Origin: Vibrio sp. MEBiC08052
GTDB lineage: Bacteria; Pseudomonadota; Gammaproteobacteria; Enterobacterales; Vibrionaceae
Direction of reading: 5' to 3'
DNA: 64,000 nucleotides
Assembly (NCBI RefSeq): GCF_001506075.1
Contig: NZ_KQ947475.1
Span: 3,622,526-3,686,525, forward strand
Position numbers and translations under genes: made by a program. Of this stretch, positions 43,606 to 51,172 are shown piece after piece. The number at the start of each line of letters is the position of its first letter. The first letter of the stretch is position 1. The notes beneath the pieces were generated by a model. It saw only the letters and a program-made list of their open reading frames with translations. It was not told the DNA's origin and did not search any database.

Positions 43606-44700
43606 ACTTCCTGCTTCGAATTTTAATAACTCATCCATCGCATGAAATTCCAATTGCTTTGGACTACTTTGAACATTTAAGTATTCAGTTATCGAATCAA
43701 ACAATGCATCAGGGTCAGTCAAATCAGAATCAGTGAATACAAGAATTGAGATACCAAATTTTCTAAAGTATGACTTTAATTTTCTCATTTCTTTTTCAAA
43801 ATTAGCTAAAGCTTCGGCATTTATTTCTTTTTGTAATTTACTTTTAGTTCCGGTCAGAGCACCATGTGTTGACCATGGTGATAATTCAAACCCTACCTTA
43901 CTCATATTATAAGGGTTAATGATTGTAAAATCTAAACGATACTCATGTTTCTTTTCTAACCCACCGTAGCGAAACTCTGGAATTAGGAGAGGAACCTTTT
44001 CTGGGTTTTCGCTTGCTTTAACAAATTTACAGTAACGTTTAGCGAACTCCATTTCATGTGTAGAACCAGAGTTACGAACCAAAGTATTTTTGAAAAAGCT
44101 TAAATATTGGTCAATATCGGTAAATGTTATTCTTTCATCTTCACCCGGCACTACAAAACCAGTTTCTAGAATATGGCCTATGGTCCAATACTTTTTCTTA
44201 AAACGTCGAATTTCACTCTTGTCATTTTCCCATTGATTATCCCTAAACCGGGGAGTTACCAATATTCCATAAGATGCATTTTCCTGACCTATCCACATCA
44301 CTGATTCTTCAACAGTTGGGCGAACCTTTGAAAGTTCTTCATACTTTCTCAAGTAAGTACGCTCTAAAAATAAATGTAACCATTCTCTTACTTCTTCATG
44401 GTCACGATAATAAGCGAAAGCATCGAAAGTCTTGTTTCCTGGTTTTGCAAAATGACCAAGTCCTTCAAGTTTGTTCAAAAAACCAATTAGATAAAGTGAA
44501 CGAAATTGCTGTGGTGTATCAATTACTTCATTCTTCAGGTCAATATACTCTGCATACTTGCCACCATATGTAGCATTCAAAGAATGTTCATTTCTATAAC
44601 CCGTCAAATCTAAAATTTTAGGAAGCAAAGATTTAATCCTTGCTGACAAATTACTAACCTCTTTGTTTCTTCTAGTTTTTTGGGGATCTCTCTTTGCCAT
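43600..44700 (-). CDS. Putative PD-(D/E)xK-type nuclease, integron cassette gene
   Basis: 366 aa, no close family recognised. The basic N-terminus (MAKRDPQKTRRNKEVSN) may bind nucleic acid. A candidate nuclease core lies near residues 245-300: LIPEFRYGG, YRLDFTIINPYNMSK and VGFELSPWSTHG, followed by lysines, compatible with E...D...ExS/K. The end has an alpha/beta stretch (FGISILVFTDSDLTDPDALF). A restriction or anti-phage role is possible but unproved. Strongly AT-rich. AGAGGA precedes the start. The cassette runs from GTTATAC at 44743 to the attC at 43549. Confidence 0.6.
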   Translation of the reverse strand: MAKRDPQKTRRNKEVSNLSARIKSLLPKILDLTGYRNEHSLNATYGGKYAEYIDLKNEVIDTPQQFRSLYLIGFLNKLEGLGHFAKPGNKTFDAFAYYRDHEEVREWLHLFLERTYLRKYEELSKVRPTVEESVMWIGQENASYGILVTPRFRDNQWENDKSEIRRFKKKYWTIGHILETGFVVPGEDERITFTDIDQYLSFFKNTLVRNSGSTHEMEFAKRYCKFVKASENPEKVPLLIPEFRYGGLEKKHEYRLDFTIINPYNMSKVGFELSPWSTHGALTGTKSKLQKEINAEALANFEKEMRKLKSYFRKFGISILVFTDSDLTDPDALFDSITEYLNVQSSPKQLEFHAMDELLKFEAGSV

Positions 44701-44964
44701 AAAATCCTCTTTACTTATTATATTTACCGTACCTGACGAAGTGTATAACAGTACCTTTTAACTCGACTCTGTCTGTATAAATTCGGCAGAAAACACAGAA
44801 TTAATTGTTGTATTTATTTGTTTTTACTAATTATTCTGTGTAACCAACGGGATGATTACAGACAATGTCTGCCTAACACACCATACTAAACTAAGTACAT
44901 AATCATTCATTAGTAAAAGCAGGTCAATGAATGATAAAAGAAATGTGTCCCAAATCTTAGGCTG
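44701..44964. other. Spacer with cassette boundary and large palindrome
   Basis: It contains the cassette start core GTATAAC (44743-44749, read GTTATAC on the minus strand). An imperfect palindrome follows: ACACAGAATTAATT (44793-44806) with AATTATTCTGTGT (44829-44841), and GTCTGT (44771-44776) with ACAGAC (44858-44863). It may be the remains of a longer attC; the outer core sites are not correctly inverted. Confidence 0.45.
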
Positions 44965-45303
44965 GCACACTTTGGGGCAATAATTAGTTGGGATACACGA
45001 AGATTGTTCATTTCAAAAGCTATACAGATGCTACATGAGGTTTTTATTTTGCTTTTACTTTATATATAAATTATTGAAAGTAATGGGTTAAAGTGTTTTA
45101 TTGCAACCCCTTAACAGGACGTTCGTTAGTTTGCTTAAAATGTGTTAGCTCAGGCTGGCTCGAATATCAGCAATCGTGATAAATAGTCGGTTTTCTGTAT
45201 CTTTAAATGCGGTAAACCCCATATTGTTCATAAAAGTGTTTTGCACCGTCTTTTGCATCAACGACTAAACGAGCAGTGAGTCCGCCAGACGTTGATGAAT
45301 GGT
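44965..45303. repeat. Duplicated segment, copy 2
   Basis: Second copy of 40687-41129, in the same orientation, about 95% identical by eye except for a 105-nt deletion and an extra C. It ends abruptly within the GNAT toxin sequence at GTTGATGAATGGT. Confidence 0.9.
45145..45303 (-). pseudogene. Decayed second copy of the GNAT toxin gene
   Basis: The C-terminal part of the toxin at 40867-41361 is repeated here, beginning at the same stop codon. It carries a one-base insertion (AAACCCC for AAACCC), a 105-nt deletion between TTTGCATCAAC repeats, and no 5' half and no antitoxin. It cannot make an active toxin. Confidence 0.88.
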
Positions 45304-45452
45304 GCAACACAATCTCAGCTTTGATTTACTACAAATTTTAACGGTTTTTAAGGTCTTGTTTTCCATTTAAATTATTGTTTTTTTATCTATTAAATTGATG
45401 GTTTTCCCTATTGCTGTTAAAATTAAGTAGTGTGTTTTCGTAGGTGCATGTT

Positions 45453-46118
45453 ATGAAGCTTGAAACTCGTATTAGACAATCGATAATACATCGTAAAGAT
45501 GCTGTTTTTTCACGTTCAGACTTAGCTTCACTTGGTAGCCAATCTCAGATGACTGTCGTTTTATCTAAGCTAGTTGATAATGGCGAGTTGTTGAGGATTT
45601 CACGAGGATTTTATGCAAAAGCTCATTTTAAGGACGGAGAGGTAAAAACCTGTGCTCCCATAGAGCAAGTCGTTAAAGATACTGTGAAAAAACTAGGCTT
45701 ACAATTGTACGGTAACACAGCCAAAGAATTAAAAAACGCTAAACCTAAGTCCACATTGGTTGTTGAAACAAAGTCATCTCGTACGGACAGAGTTTTAAAT
45801 TTTAATGGTATAAAAATCATACTTAGAAGTCATAAGAAAAGTCATAGTGACAAGAACGGTGTTGCGTCGGTTGAGCAAATGCCGACAAAAGATATTAGAG
45901 AGTACGTGTTATCATTAGCTAAGCTACATAATGTTTCCTATACATATAGTTCAATAGATCAATTCGCTGATTCTGTGACTGCATTGGCAGGGGATGATAT
46001 TAAGCGCGATCACGTTGAAGATTTACTGGTTGCATTAAAAAGAGCAGGAAAGTTATCTATGCAGCAAGTGGCTTTATTATCAGTGAATTATCTAAGGGAA
46101 CGTCATGCCAGTCTTTGA
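45453..46118 (+). CDS. AbiEi/DUF6088-like winged-helix protein, likely antitoxin of the Fic pair
   Basis: 221 aa from ATG 45453 (TAGGTG upstream; a GTG three codons earlier is open). The N-terminal winged helix (VFSRSDLASLGSQSQMTVVL, then SRGFYAK) matches AbiEi-type antitoxins, and the middle (YGNTAKELKNAKPKSTLVVE) matches DUF6088. The C-terminal half is lysine-rich and unassigned. It overlaps the Fic gene by 14 nt, the usual arrangement of an antitoxin followed by its toxin. AT-rich. I infer the antitoxin role from fold and position. Confidence 0.65.
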   Translation: MKLETRIRQSIIHRKDAVFSRSDLASLGSQSQMTVVLSKLVDNGELLRISRGFYAKAHFKDGEVKTCAPIEQVVKDTVKKLGLQLYGNTAKELKNAKPKSTLVVETKSSRTDRVLNFNGIKIILRSHKKSHSDKNGVASVEQMPTKDIREYVLSLAKLHNVSYTYSSIDQFADSVTALAGDDIKRDHVEDLLVALKRAGKLSMQQVALLSVNYLRERHASL

Positions 46119-46833
46119 CCCTTTTTTAGATTTTGAGGAAAATGGTTATTTACAAAACAGGTTCAAAGAAAAAGACCCTAATGTAATTAGAGAACTAGAG
46201 CATACGATGTTTCGTGCTGGCTTAGATGACGCATTGAAATATCTATCAAAAAGAGAAGAAATTACATACAGGGACTTCCTAGAGGTTCATCGGATATTAT
46301 TCTCTGAAATTTATCCATGGGCTGGTCGGGATAGAAATGAGTTAGTGCCTGATAAAGCTATATCTAAAGCGGGCGTTAAGTTTTGTCACCCGATGGAAAT
46401 ACGCCGTTCAATTGACTATGGTTTGCGGTTGGGTCAAGACAAAGAGTATATGCAGGCTAATCCCGGTGAGGTAATGGGCCTATTTGCTTATGGCCATCCT
46501 TTTCTTGACGGAAATGGTCGCACGATGTTGTTGATTCATACTGAGTTGTGCCACCGAGCTTGTTTCTCAATAGCGTGGGAAAAAACGACGAAGTTTGACT
46601 ATTTGACTGCCTTAAGCAAGGAGATTGAGAGACCAAGAGATAAAACTCTAAACGCATATCTGTCTCAGTTTATCGGTTCGCCTAGAAATCGTGATGCATG
46701 GGGCGGCTCTATTCAAAGTATCAAAGGACTAAATGGCGTCGGTGAAACAAATCATGTTGATGGCGATTATTCTGATGAACAAATATCTCGAGAGTATCAA
46801 GCGTATAAATTAGAGCGAGAGCGTACAGATTAG
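46105..46833 (+). CDS. Fic/DOC-family protein, likely toxin
   Basis: 242 aa. The Fic core has EIYPWAGRDRNE and active loop HPFLDGNGRTML starting at H131. The canonical motif ends NGRxxR; here the last arginine is leucine, which may alter ATP binding or the transferred group. No (S/T)xxxE(G/N) inhibitory helix is visible in it or its partner. Fic proteins usually AMPylate targets. The acidic tail (residues 200-242) is unassigned. Co-transcribed with the AbiEi-like gene. Confidence 0.85.
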   Translation: MPVFDPFLDFEENGYLQNRFKEKDPNVIRELEHTMFRAGLDDALKYLSKREEITYRDFLEVHRILFSEIYPWAGRDRNELVPDKAISKAGVKFCHPMEIRRSIDYGLRLGQDKEYMQANPGEVMGLFAYGHPFLDGNGRTMLLIHTELCHRACFSIAWEKTTKFDYLTALSKEIERPRDKTLNAYLSQFIGSPRNRDAWGGSIQSIKGLNGVGETNHVDGDYSDEQISREYQAYKLERERTD

Positions 46834-46874
46834 TTGTTATTTGGTTGCTCCAATAAAACAGCACATAACAAAAA

Positions 46875-47005
46875 TCTTGAGTCGAATACAAATCAATCCG
46901 GCCCTGATAGCATGCGCTGAACTCAAATCCTAGGCATTTTGAGGCACTTCTTCTACCCTGAAAAAGCATCTTGGGTGCGGTTGGAGATGCCATTGAAATC
47001 GATGA
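46875..47005 (+). repeat. Repeat B, degenerate copy 1
   Basis: Shares GAATACAAATCAATCCGGCC, CTAGGCATTTTGAGGCAC, CCTGAAAAAGCAT and GAGATGCCATTGAAATCG with 61430-61584. It sits just downstream of the Fic gene and just beyond the 3' end of the HipBST operon. Confidence 0.7.
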
Positions 47006-47082
47006 CGTCTGAGCGCACCAACCGCTACATCACACCTTAATCTTCATCCATACCTTGTTGACGGTATAAGGGAGTCCATATA

Positions 47083-48129
47083 TTAAACAGCAACATGGCC
47101 TAATTGACCCAAATAGTTAATTCGGCTCGATATCCATTCAGCTATTTTCTCTACGTGTTCTTGCGGCATAAAACTATGACGGTAGATATCAAGAATGGCA
47201 TCTTGCTTGGCGCACAAATCTTTAATCATTTTGGTCGCCAGTTTAGGGTTGAGGCCAATATTTTGTGCGAAGATGAGAAAGTCATAGCCGGTGTAGGTAC
47301 AATGTGACTGATAGCCACTTGTATTGCCATTATCGCCTTCTTCACTAGCGAGCAGAGGTAATGCTAATGGGTTCTCGTTTGCGATGTAGTCTGGATAAGG
47401 TGCTATAGATACGTAATCATAGATTGGCGCTATTCGAGTGGCCTCTTGTTCCGGTAGCAGCACACCAATATTTCTAAGGTGTAGGTCATTATTTCCGAGA
47501 AAGTAGGCTACGAGTATTCGGTTAAATAACTCTTTCTTAAAGTTTAAGCTGCTGTCTACTTTATTAATTAAGAACTTACAGGCTTGCTCGTAGCTAACGT
47601 ATCCCTCAGCATCGCCTTTTGTCTTCCCGTACTTTTCACGCACGTCCATTGCGGCATCCAATTGTTCTTGATGAATCGTTTCTTCACCTGCTTTTAAGCG
47701 GTCATAGCGCCTAATAATAAATGCGAGTTCGCCTGTTTCGTTCTGATCATGAAATCGAACTAATCCAAATGGAGGTGTGTCGAAACCGAGGAATTTCATG
47801 ACTAACATTGTCGCGTGCTCGTTTTCGGCAAGATGAGGAAATTCTTCTGGTGAAGGCTTGAGAATAAATAGCGCTTTATCCGCTACTACCCCTAGCTGAT
47901 TATCTTCATTGATCGCAAGAGAAAGCTTTGGTTGATAACCGGAAATACTCATGCCTTTTTGTTTCTTTGGTAACTCAGTAACAAACTCAGCACGCGAAAA
48001 AGGTAATTGAATCTGGAATCTATTCGAACCTAGTAGGGTTTTGATTTCCCCTTTTTTGTACTCGACTTGTTCTCTATTTTGTTCATTGAGCTCATCGAGG
48101 CTAATAAGACTTCTATTGCTCGGATACAT
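47083..48129 (-). CDS. hipT: HipT kinase toxin of a HipBST system
   Basis: 348 aa, equivalent to the kinase core of HipA without its N-terminal subdomain. The glycine-rich loop reads GMSISGYQPKLS with serines 61 and 63, the SxS pattern that is autophosphorylated in E. coli HipT. Catalytic GNNDLHLRNIGVL and metal motif PIYDYVSIAP are intact. E. coli HipT phosphorylates tryptophanyl-tRNA synthetase; the same target is likely but unproved. Its start overlaps hipS by 17 nt. Third gene of hipB-hipS-hipT. Confidence 0.88.
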   Translation of the reverse strand: MYPSNRSLISLDELNEQNREQVEYKKGEIKTLLGSNRFQIQLPFSRAEFVTELPKKQKGMSISGYQPKLSLAINEDNQLGVVADKALFILKPSPEEFPHLAENEHATMLVMKFLGFDTPPFGLVRFHDQNETGELAFIIRRYDRLKAGEETIHQEQLDAAMDVREKYGKTKGDAEGYVSYEQACKFLINKVDSSLNFKKELFNRILVAYFLGNNDLHLRNIGVLLPEQEATRIAPIYDYVSIAPYPDYIANENPLALPLLASEEGDNGNTSGYQSHCTYTGYDFLIFAQNIGLNPKLATKMIKDLCAKQDAILDIYRHSFMPQEHVEKIAEWISSRINYLGQLGHVAV

Positions 48130-48439
48130 GGTCTTCTAATCTCAACAGTTGGACAGCACCAAGTAAATTTTTGCCGTTGGACAAAAGCATACCTAGCGGA
48201 TCGTTCTCATCAATTTTTTGTAGTTCTGAGTAGCGCTTCTTCAGCCATCCTTCGGGTGCAAGACTCAGGAAAAAAGGATGTAGCTCTTTACTCTCAAATG
48301 GCCCATCTTCTAGAGGCATACTCAGCGATAAGCTACGACCTTTGTAGCTAGGTTCGTATTCGAATGTAAAGCCTTGTTCATTTTGAGACAAAACACCACA
48401 AAACTTTCCGTACAAAAGAACTTTTACTTTTCGATCCAT
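48113..48439 (-). CDS. hipS: HipS antitoxin (HipA N-terminal subdomain as a separate protein)
   Basis: 108 aa. Matches the N-terminal subdomain of HipA: KVLLYGKFCGVLSQNEQGF, YKGRSLSLSMPLEDGPFESK and HPFFLSLAPEGWLKKRY. In HipBST this small protein, not HipB, neutralises the kinase. It overlaps hipB by 16 nt at its start and hipT by 17 nt at its end, so all three are translationally coupled. The split is a genuine gene arrangement: both pieces have proper starts. Confidence 0.88.
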   Translation of the reverse strand: MDRKVKVLLYGKFCGVLSQNEQGFTFEYEPSYKGRSLSLSMPLEDGPFESKELHPFFLSLAPEGWLKKRYSELQKIDENDPLGMLLSNGKNLLGAVQLLRLEDHVSEQ

Positions 48440-48744
48440 ATTTTCATTCCTAGTTCGTTAGCAACGGTTAAAAAGTTTTCTAGTGAAGTCTTACTTGGGT
48501 CTTTAAGCATTCGTTTTATCGTTGATCTAGAAATATCCGTCTGCAATTCAAGGTCTTCTAATGAGATATCTCTCTTTCGTGATTGCATATCATCAATCAG
48601 AGTGTTCGTCTCGTAAATTGAGTAACTTGAAATAGGACGGTTGCTTGAGGCTTCAACATTGCTAAGCATCTCTTCGAAAACTTCGTGAATTTCAGACTCA
48701 AGTTTACTTGTAAGATTTCGAAGTTGTAGCACTTTAGGATTCAT
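48424..48744 (-). CDS. hipB: HipB repressor of the HipBST system
   Basis: 106 aa. The N-terminal helical part precedes a helix-turn-helix (ISLEDLELQTDISRSTIKRM, LKDPSKTSLENFLTVANELG). It likely represses the operon and augments HipS. First gene of the three, with related TCA-N4-TGA palindromes upstream at 48763-48772 and 48874-48883. It is not similar in sequence to the HipB at 40138. Confidence 0.86.
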   Translation of the reverse strand: MNPKVLQLRNLTSKLESEIHEVFEEMLSNVEASSNRPISSYSIYETNTLIDDMQSRKRDISLEDLELQTDISRSTIKRMLKDPSKTSLENFLTVANELGMKIWIEK

Positions 48745-48762
48745 ATTGTTGCCTCTGATGTG

Positions 48763-48883
48763 TCAAATATGAGCCGTATAATGATTTTGTGTAAATATAA
48801 GCTCAAAAATAGGCCTTGTAAAGCACTGTTATTCCATTGTTGACCCTTATGCGGTTCTTATAATTATAAAGGTTCATATTTGA
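48763..48883 (-). promoter_or_regulatory. Putative HipB operators of hipBST
   Basis: TCAAATATGA occurs at 48763-48772 as TCAAATATGAGCC and in inverted orientation at 48874-48883 within GGTTCATATTTGA; 12 of 13 positions agree. The first lies 18 nt before the hipB start. The pair is about 110 bp apart, suitable for looping or two separate repressor dimers. Confidence 0.6.
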
Positions 48884-48927
48884 GCATTTAGTGCTGTTCA
48901 ATTTGAAAAATTGGAAATTTTATCATC

Positions 48928-49012
48928 GAGGCATGTGCGTCTACCCTGAAAAAGCATTCGGGGACGCTTCCAGAGATGTCATTGAAGTCGGGGAAAATCA
49001 TTGCGTCCCAAA
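48928..49012 (+). repeat. Repeat B, degenerate copy 2
   Basis: Shares CCTGAAAAAGCATTCGGGG, GAGATGTCATTGAAGTCGG and CATTGCGTCCCAAAC with 61510-61586. Together with copy 1 it brackets the HipBST operon in direct orientation. An open stretch through it (48891-49172) is not a gene. Confidence 0.75.
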
Positions 49013-49070
49013 CAGCAGAGTCACAGTTTATTTCCCCAACTCCAACAAACATCACTCACCCCCAGAAAAT

Positions 49071-49730
49071 CTACTCATCCACCACCACAATCACGATGAG
49101 CTCCCTTGGCCCGTGAGCGCCATAAGCCAGTGTCTGCTGGATATCCGCGGTTTTCGATGGGCCGGAGACTAAAACCACGTTGGTTGGCATCTGTTGGTGC
49201 CACTGCTGCGCGATCATCAGCTCCGAGAAACTGTTAAACAGCGTCGATTGACGAATCACGGCCACGTGGCATGGCGGCACCAGTGATAACGTGCGTGGCT
49301 GATGGTTATCCGGCCAGAGCACGAGCGTTCCGGTATCGGCAATCCCGGCTCGTGCATCGGTCAGACCGACATCAACAGTGGTGAATAAGTCATCTTTCCA
49401 CTGTTCGATAGTCTGTTGGTACTCAGTCATCTGAATGGTTTCCAGCCCCTGGCGAAAATCATGATGCCACTGACCACCGGTGCCGATAGCCGCGTGTTGC
49501 CAGCCACGTTGTGCACATAGTTGCCGAAGGGTAGCAATCAGTTGTTGCCGCTCAATCGGTAACACTTGTGCATGGTTGGACTCTAAGGCGGTCTGAAAAT
49601 GGGTCAGCTTTTCCTCACGACTGAAGTCGTTGGGATGGAAATGTCGGGCAAGTTCTGCCGAGCCATTCTCCAGCGGTGCGGGCTGGGCGGCCTTGAGCCG
49701 GTTGAAAATCTGCTGTCTGGCGTTGTTCAT
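49071..49730 (-). CDS. lutC: Lactate utilisation protein LutC
   Basis: 219 aa from ATG 49730, preceded by GGAGGCAAGTCGTC. It is an LUD-domain protein (VDVGLTDARAGIADTGTLVL, then PPCHVAVI and GPSKTADIQQTLAYGAHGPR). With LutA and LutB it forms an L-lactate oxidation complex. The start overlaps the lutB stop (ATGA). Last gene of the lctP-lutABC operon; the accessory island begins directly after it. Confidence 0.92.
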   Translation of the reverse strand: MNNARQQIFNRLKAAQPAPLENGSAELARHFHPNDFSREEKLTHFQTALESNHAQVLPIERQQLIATLRQLCAQRGWQHAAIGTGGQWHHDFRQGLETIQMTEYQQTIEQWKDDLFTTVDVGLTDARAGIADTGTLVLWPDNHQPRTLSLVPPCHVAVIRQSTLFNSFSELMIAQQWHQQMPTNVVLVSGPSKTADIQQTLAYGAHGPRELIVIVVVDE

Positions 49731-51172
49731 GACGACTTGCCTCCTTTCTGTGGCTGGTTGGCTCGTTCCTTCATCAATTGATGTAAGGTTTTGGCGGCCG
49801 GTTTCGGCGCGGTCCGGCATTGGGTCCACGGACCCAGTTTGGCCGGGATCAAATGGCGCATCTGTCCGGCAAGGCGAGTGCCGATCCGGTAAATGGTCGG
49901 GTGGGTGGCGGAATACGCAAAACTGCGCATTGCCAGTTTTTCGGTGGGTTTGTACGCCGATTTCTGGCCGCGCATGGCTTCAAGGCCGGGTTTCGGCGCG
50001 TGTTTTGCTTCGCGGCGCAGGCGCAATAACATGTCGGGAATCGGAATCCGAACCGGGCAGACTTCGCCACAAGCGCCGCACAAACTGGATGCGGTGACCA
50101 AATCTTGGGTCGCTTCGAGCCCCATCAGATGCGGGGAAATGATTTTGCCAATCGGACCGGGATAAACTGTGCCGTAGGCATGGCCGCCAATGCGGGTGTA
50201 AACCGGACAGTGGTTCATACAGGCACCACAGCGGATACATTGCAGCGTTTTGCGTAGTTCTTCATCCCGATAGGCTTGGCTGCGCCCGTTGTCGAGCAGC
50301 ACCAGATGGACTTCTTGCGGGCCGTCTTTCTCACCGTCCTGACGGGGAGAGGTGATCATGTTGAAATAGGTCGTGATCGTCTGACCGGTGGCGGAGCGGG
50401 TGAGGGCACTGAATAACGGCGGCACGTCGGTGAGAAATTCCACCACTTTTTCGATCCCGGTGATGGCGATATGAACGTTCGGCACGGTGGTGGACATCCG
50501 GCCGTTACCCTCATTTTCTACCAGACACAGGGTGCCGGTTTCGGCGACCGCAAAATTGACCCCGGATAAACCGATATCCGCAGTGCGGAATTTTTCCCGC
50601 AGCTGGGTACGCCCGGTCTGGATTAAGCGATCCACATCGAGAGTCGGCTGAAAACCGGAGAGGTTATCGCGGAACGTGTCACTGACTTCCTGCTTATTCT
50701 TGTGAATAGCGGGCATGATGATATGTGAGGGCTTGTCACCGTCGAGCTGAATGATGTACTCGCCCATGTCACTTTCTAAACAGGTCACCCCGTGCTTGGC
50801 CATTTCATGGTTGAGTTCAATCTCTTCACTGACCATCGATTTGCCCTTGACCATCAGTGACGCCCGATGGTGTTCTGCAATCCCGGCGATAATGGTATTG
50901 GCCTGTGCGGCATTGTCGGCCCAATGCACCTGAATACCGTTTTTCTGACAATTGGCTTCCAGTTGTTCCAAGAGTTGCGGCAGTTTACTCAGGCAGCGCT
51001 GGCGAATCGCTTCCGCCAGATCCCGGGTCTGTTTTTCTTCCTGCGGGTCGGCAAAGGCAGCTTTGCGTTTATCTTTTAGGTAGTCCATCGCACCGCGAAA
51101 ATTGGCGCGTAGTTGTGGGTCACCCAGTGCCGTTTTGGCCTGTGCATGAAATTGTTGCGGAGAGTCACTCAT
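49727..51172 (-). CDS. lutB: Lactate utilisation iron-sulfur protein LutB
   Basis: 481 aa. The N-terminal LUD domain (AVAETGTLCLVENEGNGRMS) is followed by two 4Fe-4S clusters: CIRCGACMNHCPVY and CGACGEVCPVRIP. It passes electrons from L-lactate oxidation towards the respiratory chain. Its start overlaps lutA by 4 nt and its stop overlaps lutC. The tail (KPAAKTLHQLMKERANQPQK) is basic. Higher GC than the adjacent island. Secure assignment. Confidence 0.95.
   Translation of the reverse strand: MSDSPQQFHAQAKTALGDPQLRANFRGAMDYLKDKRKAAFADPQEEKQTRDLAEAIRQRCLSKLPQLLEQLEANCQKNGIQVHWADNAAQANTIIAGIAEHHRASLMVKGKSMVSEEIELNHEMAKHGVTCLESDMGEYIIQLDGDKPSHIIMPAIHKNKQEVSDTFRDNLSGFQPTLDVDRLIQTGRTQLREKFRTADIGLSGVNFAVAETGTLCLVENEGNGRMSTTVPNVHIAITGIEKVVEFLTDVPPLFSALTRSATGQTITTYFNMITSPRQDGEKDGPQEVHLVLLDNGRSQAYRDEELRKTLQCIRCGACMNHCPVYTRIGGHAYGTVYPGPIGKIISPHLMGLEATQDLVTASSLCGACGEVCPVRIPIPDMLLRLRREAKHAPKPGLEAMRGQKSAYKPTEKLAMRSFAYSATHPTIYRIGTRLAGQMRHLIPAKLGPWTQCRTAPKPAAKTLHQLMKERANQPQKGGKSS

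Noticed and set aside
44743..44877. A second complete attC of about 135 bp
   Set aside because: The internal palindrome is clear, but the two end motifs (GTATAAC and GCCTAAC on the same strand) are direct rather than inverted, so the site is not valid as it stands.
48891..49172. 93-codon open frame between HipBST and lutC
   Set aside because: It runs through repeat B and into the antisense of lutC; the frame is not kept in other repeat copies.
49630..50097. 155-codon open frame antisense to lutB/lutC
   Set aside because: Shadow of the GC-rich lut coding sequence; no domain and no start signal.
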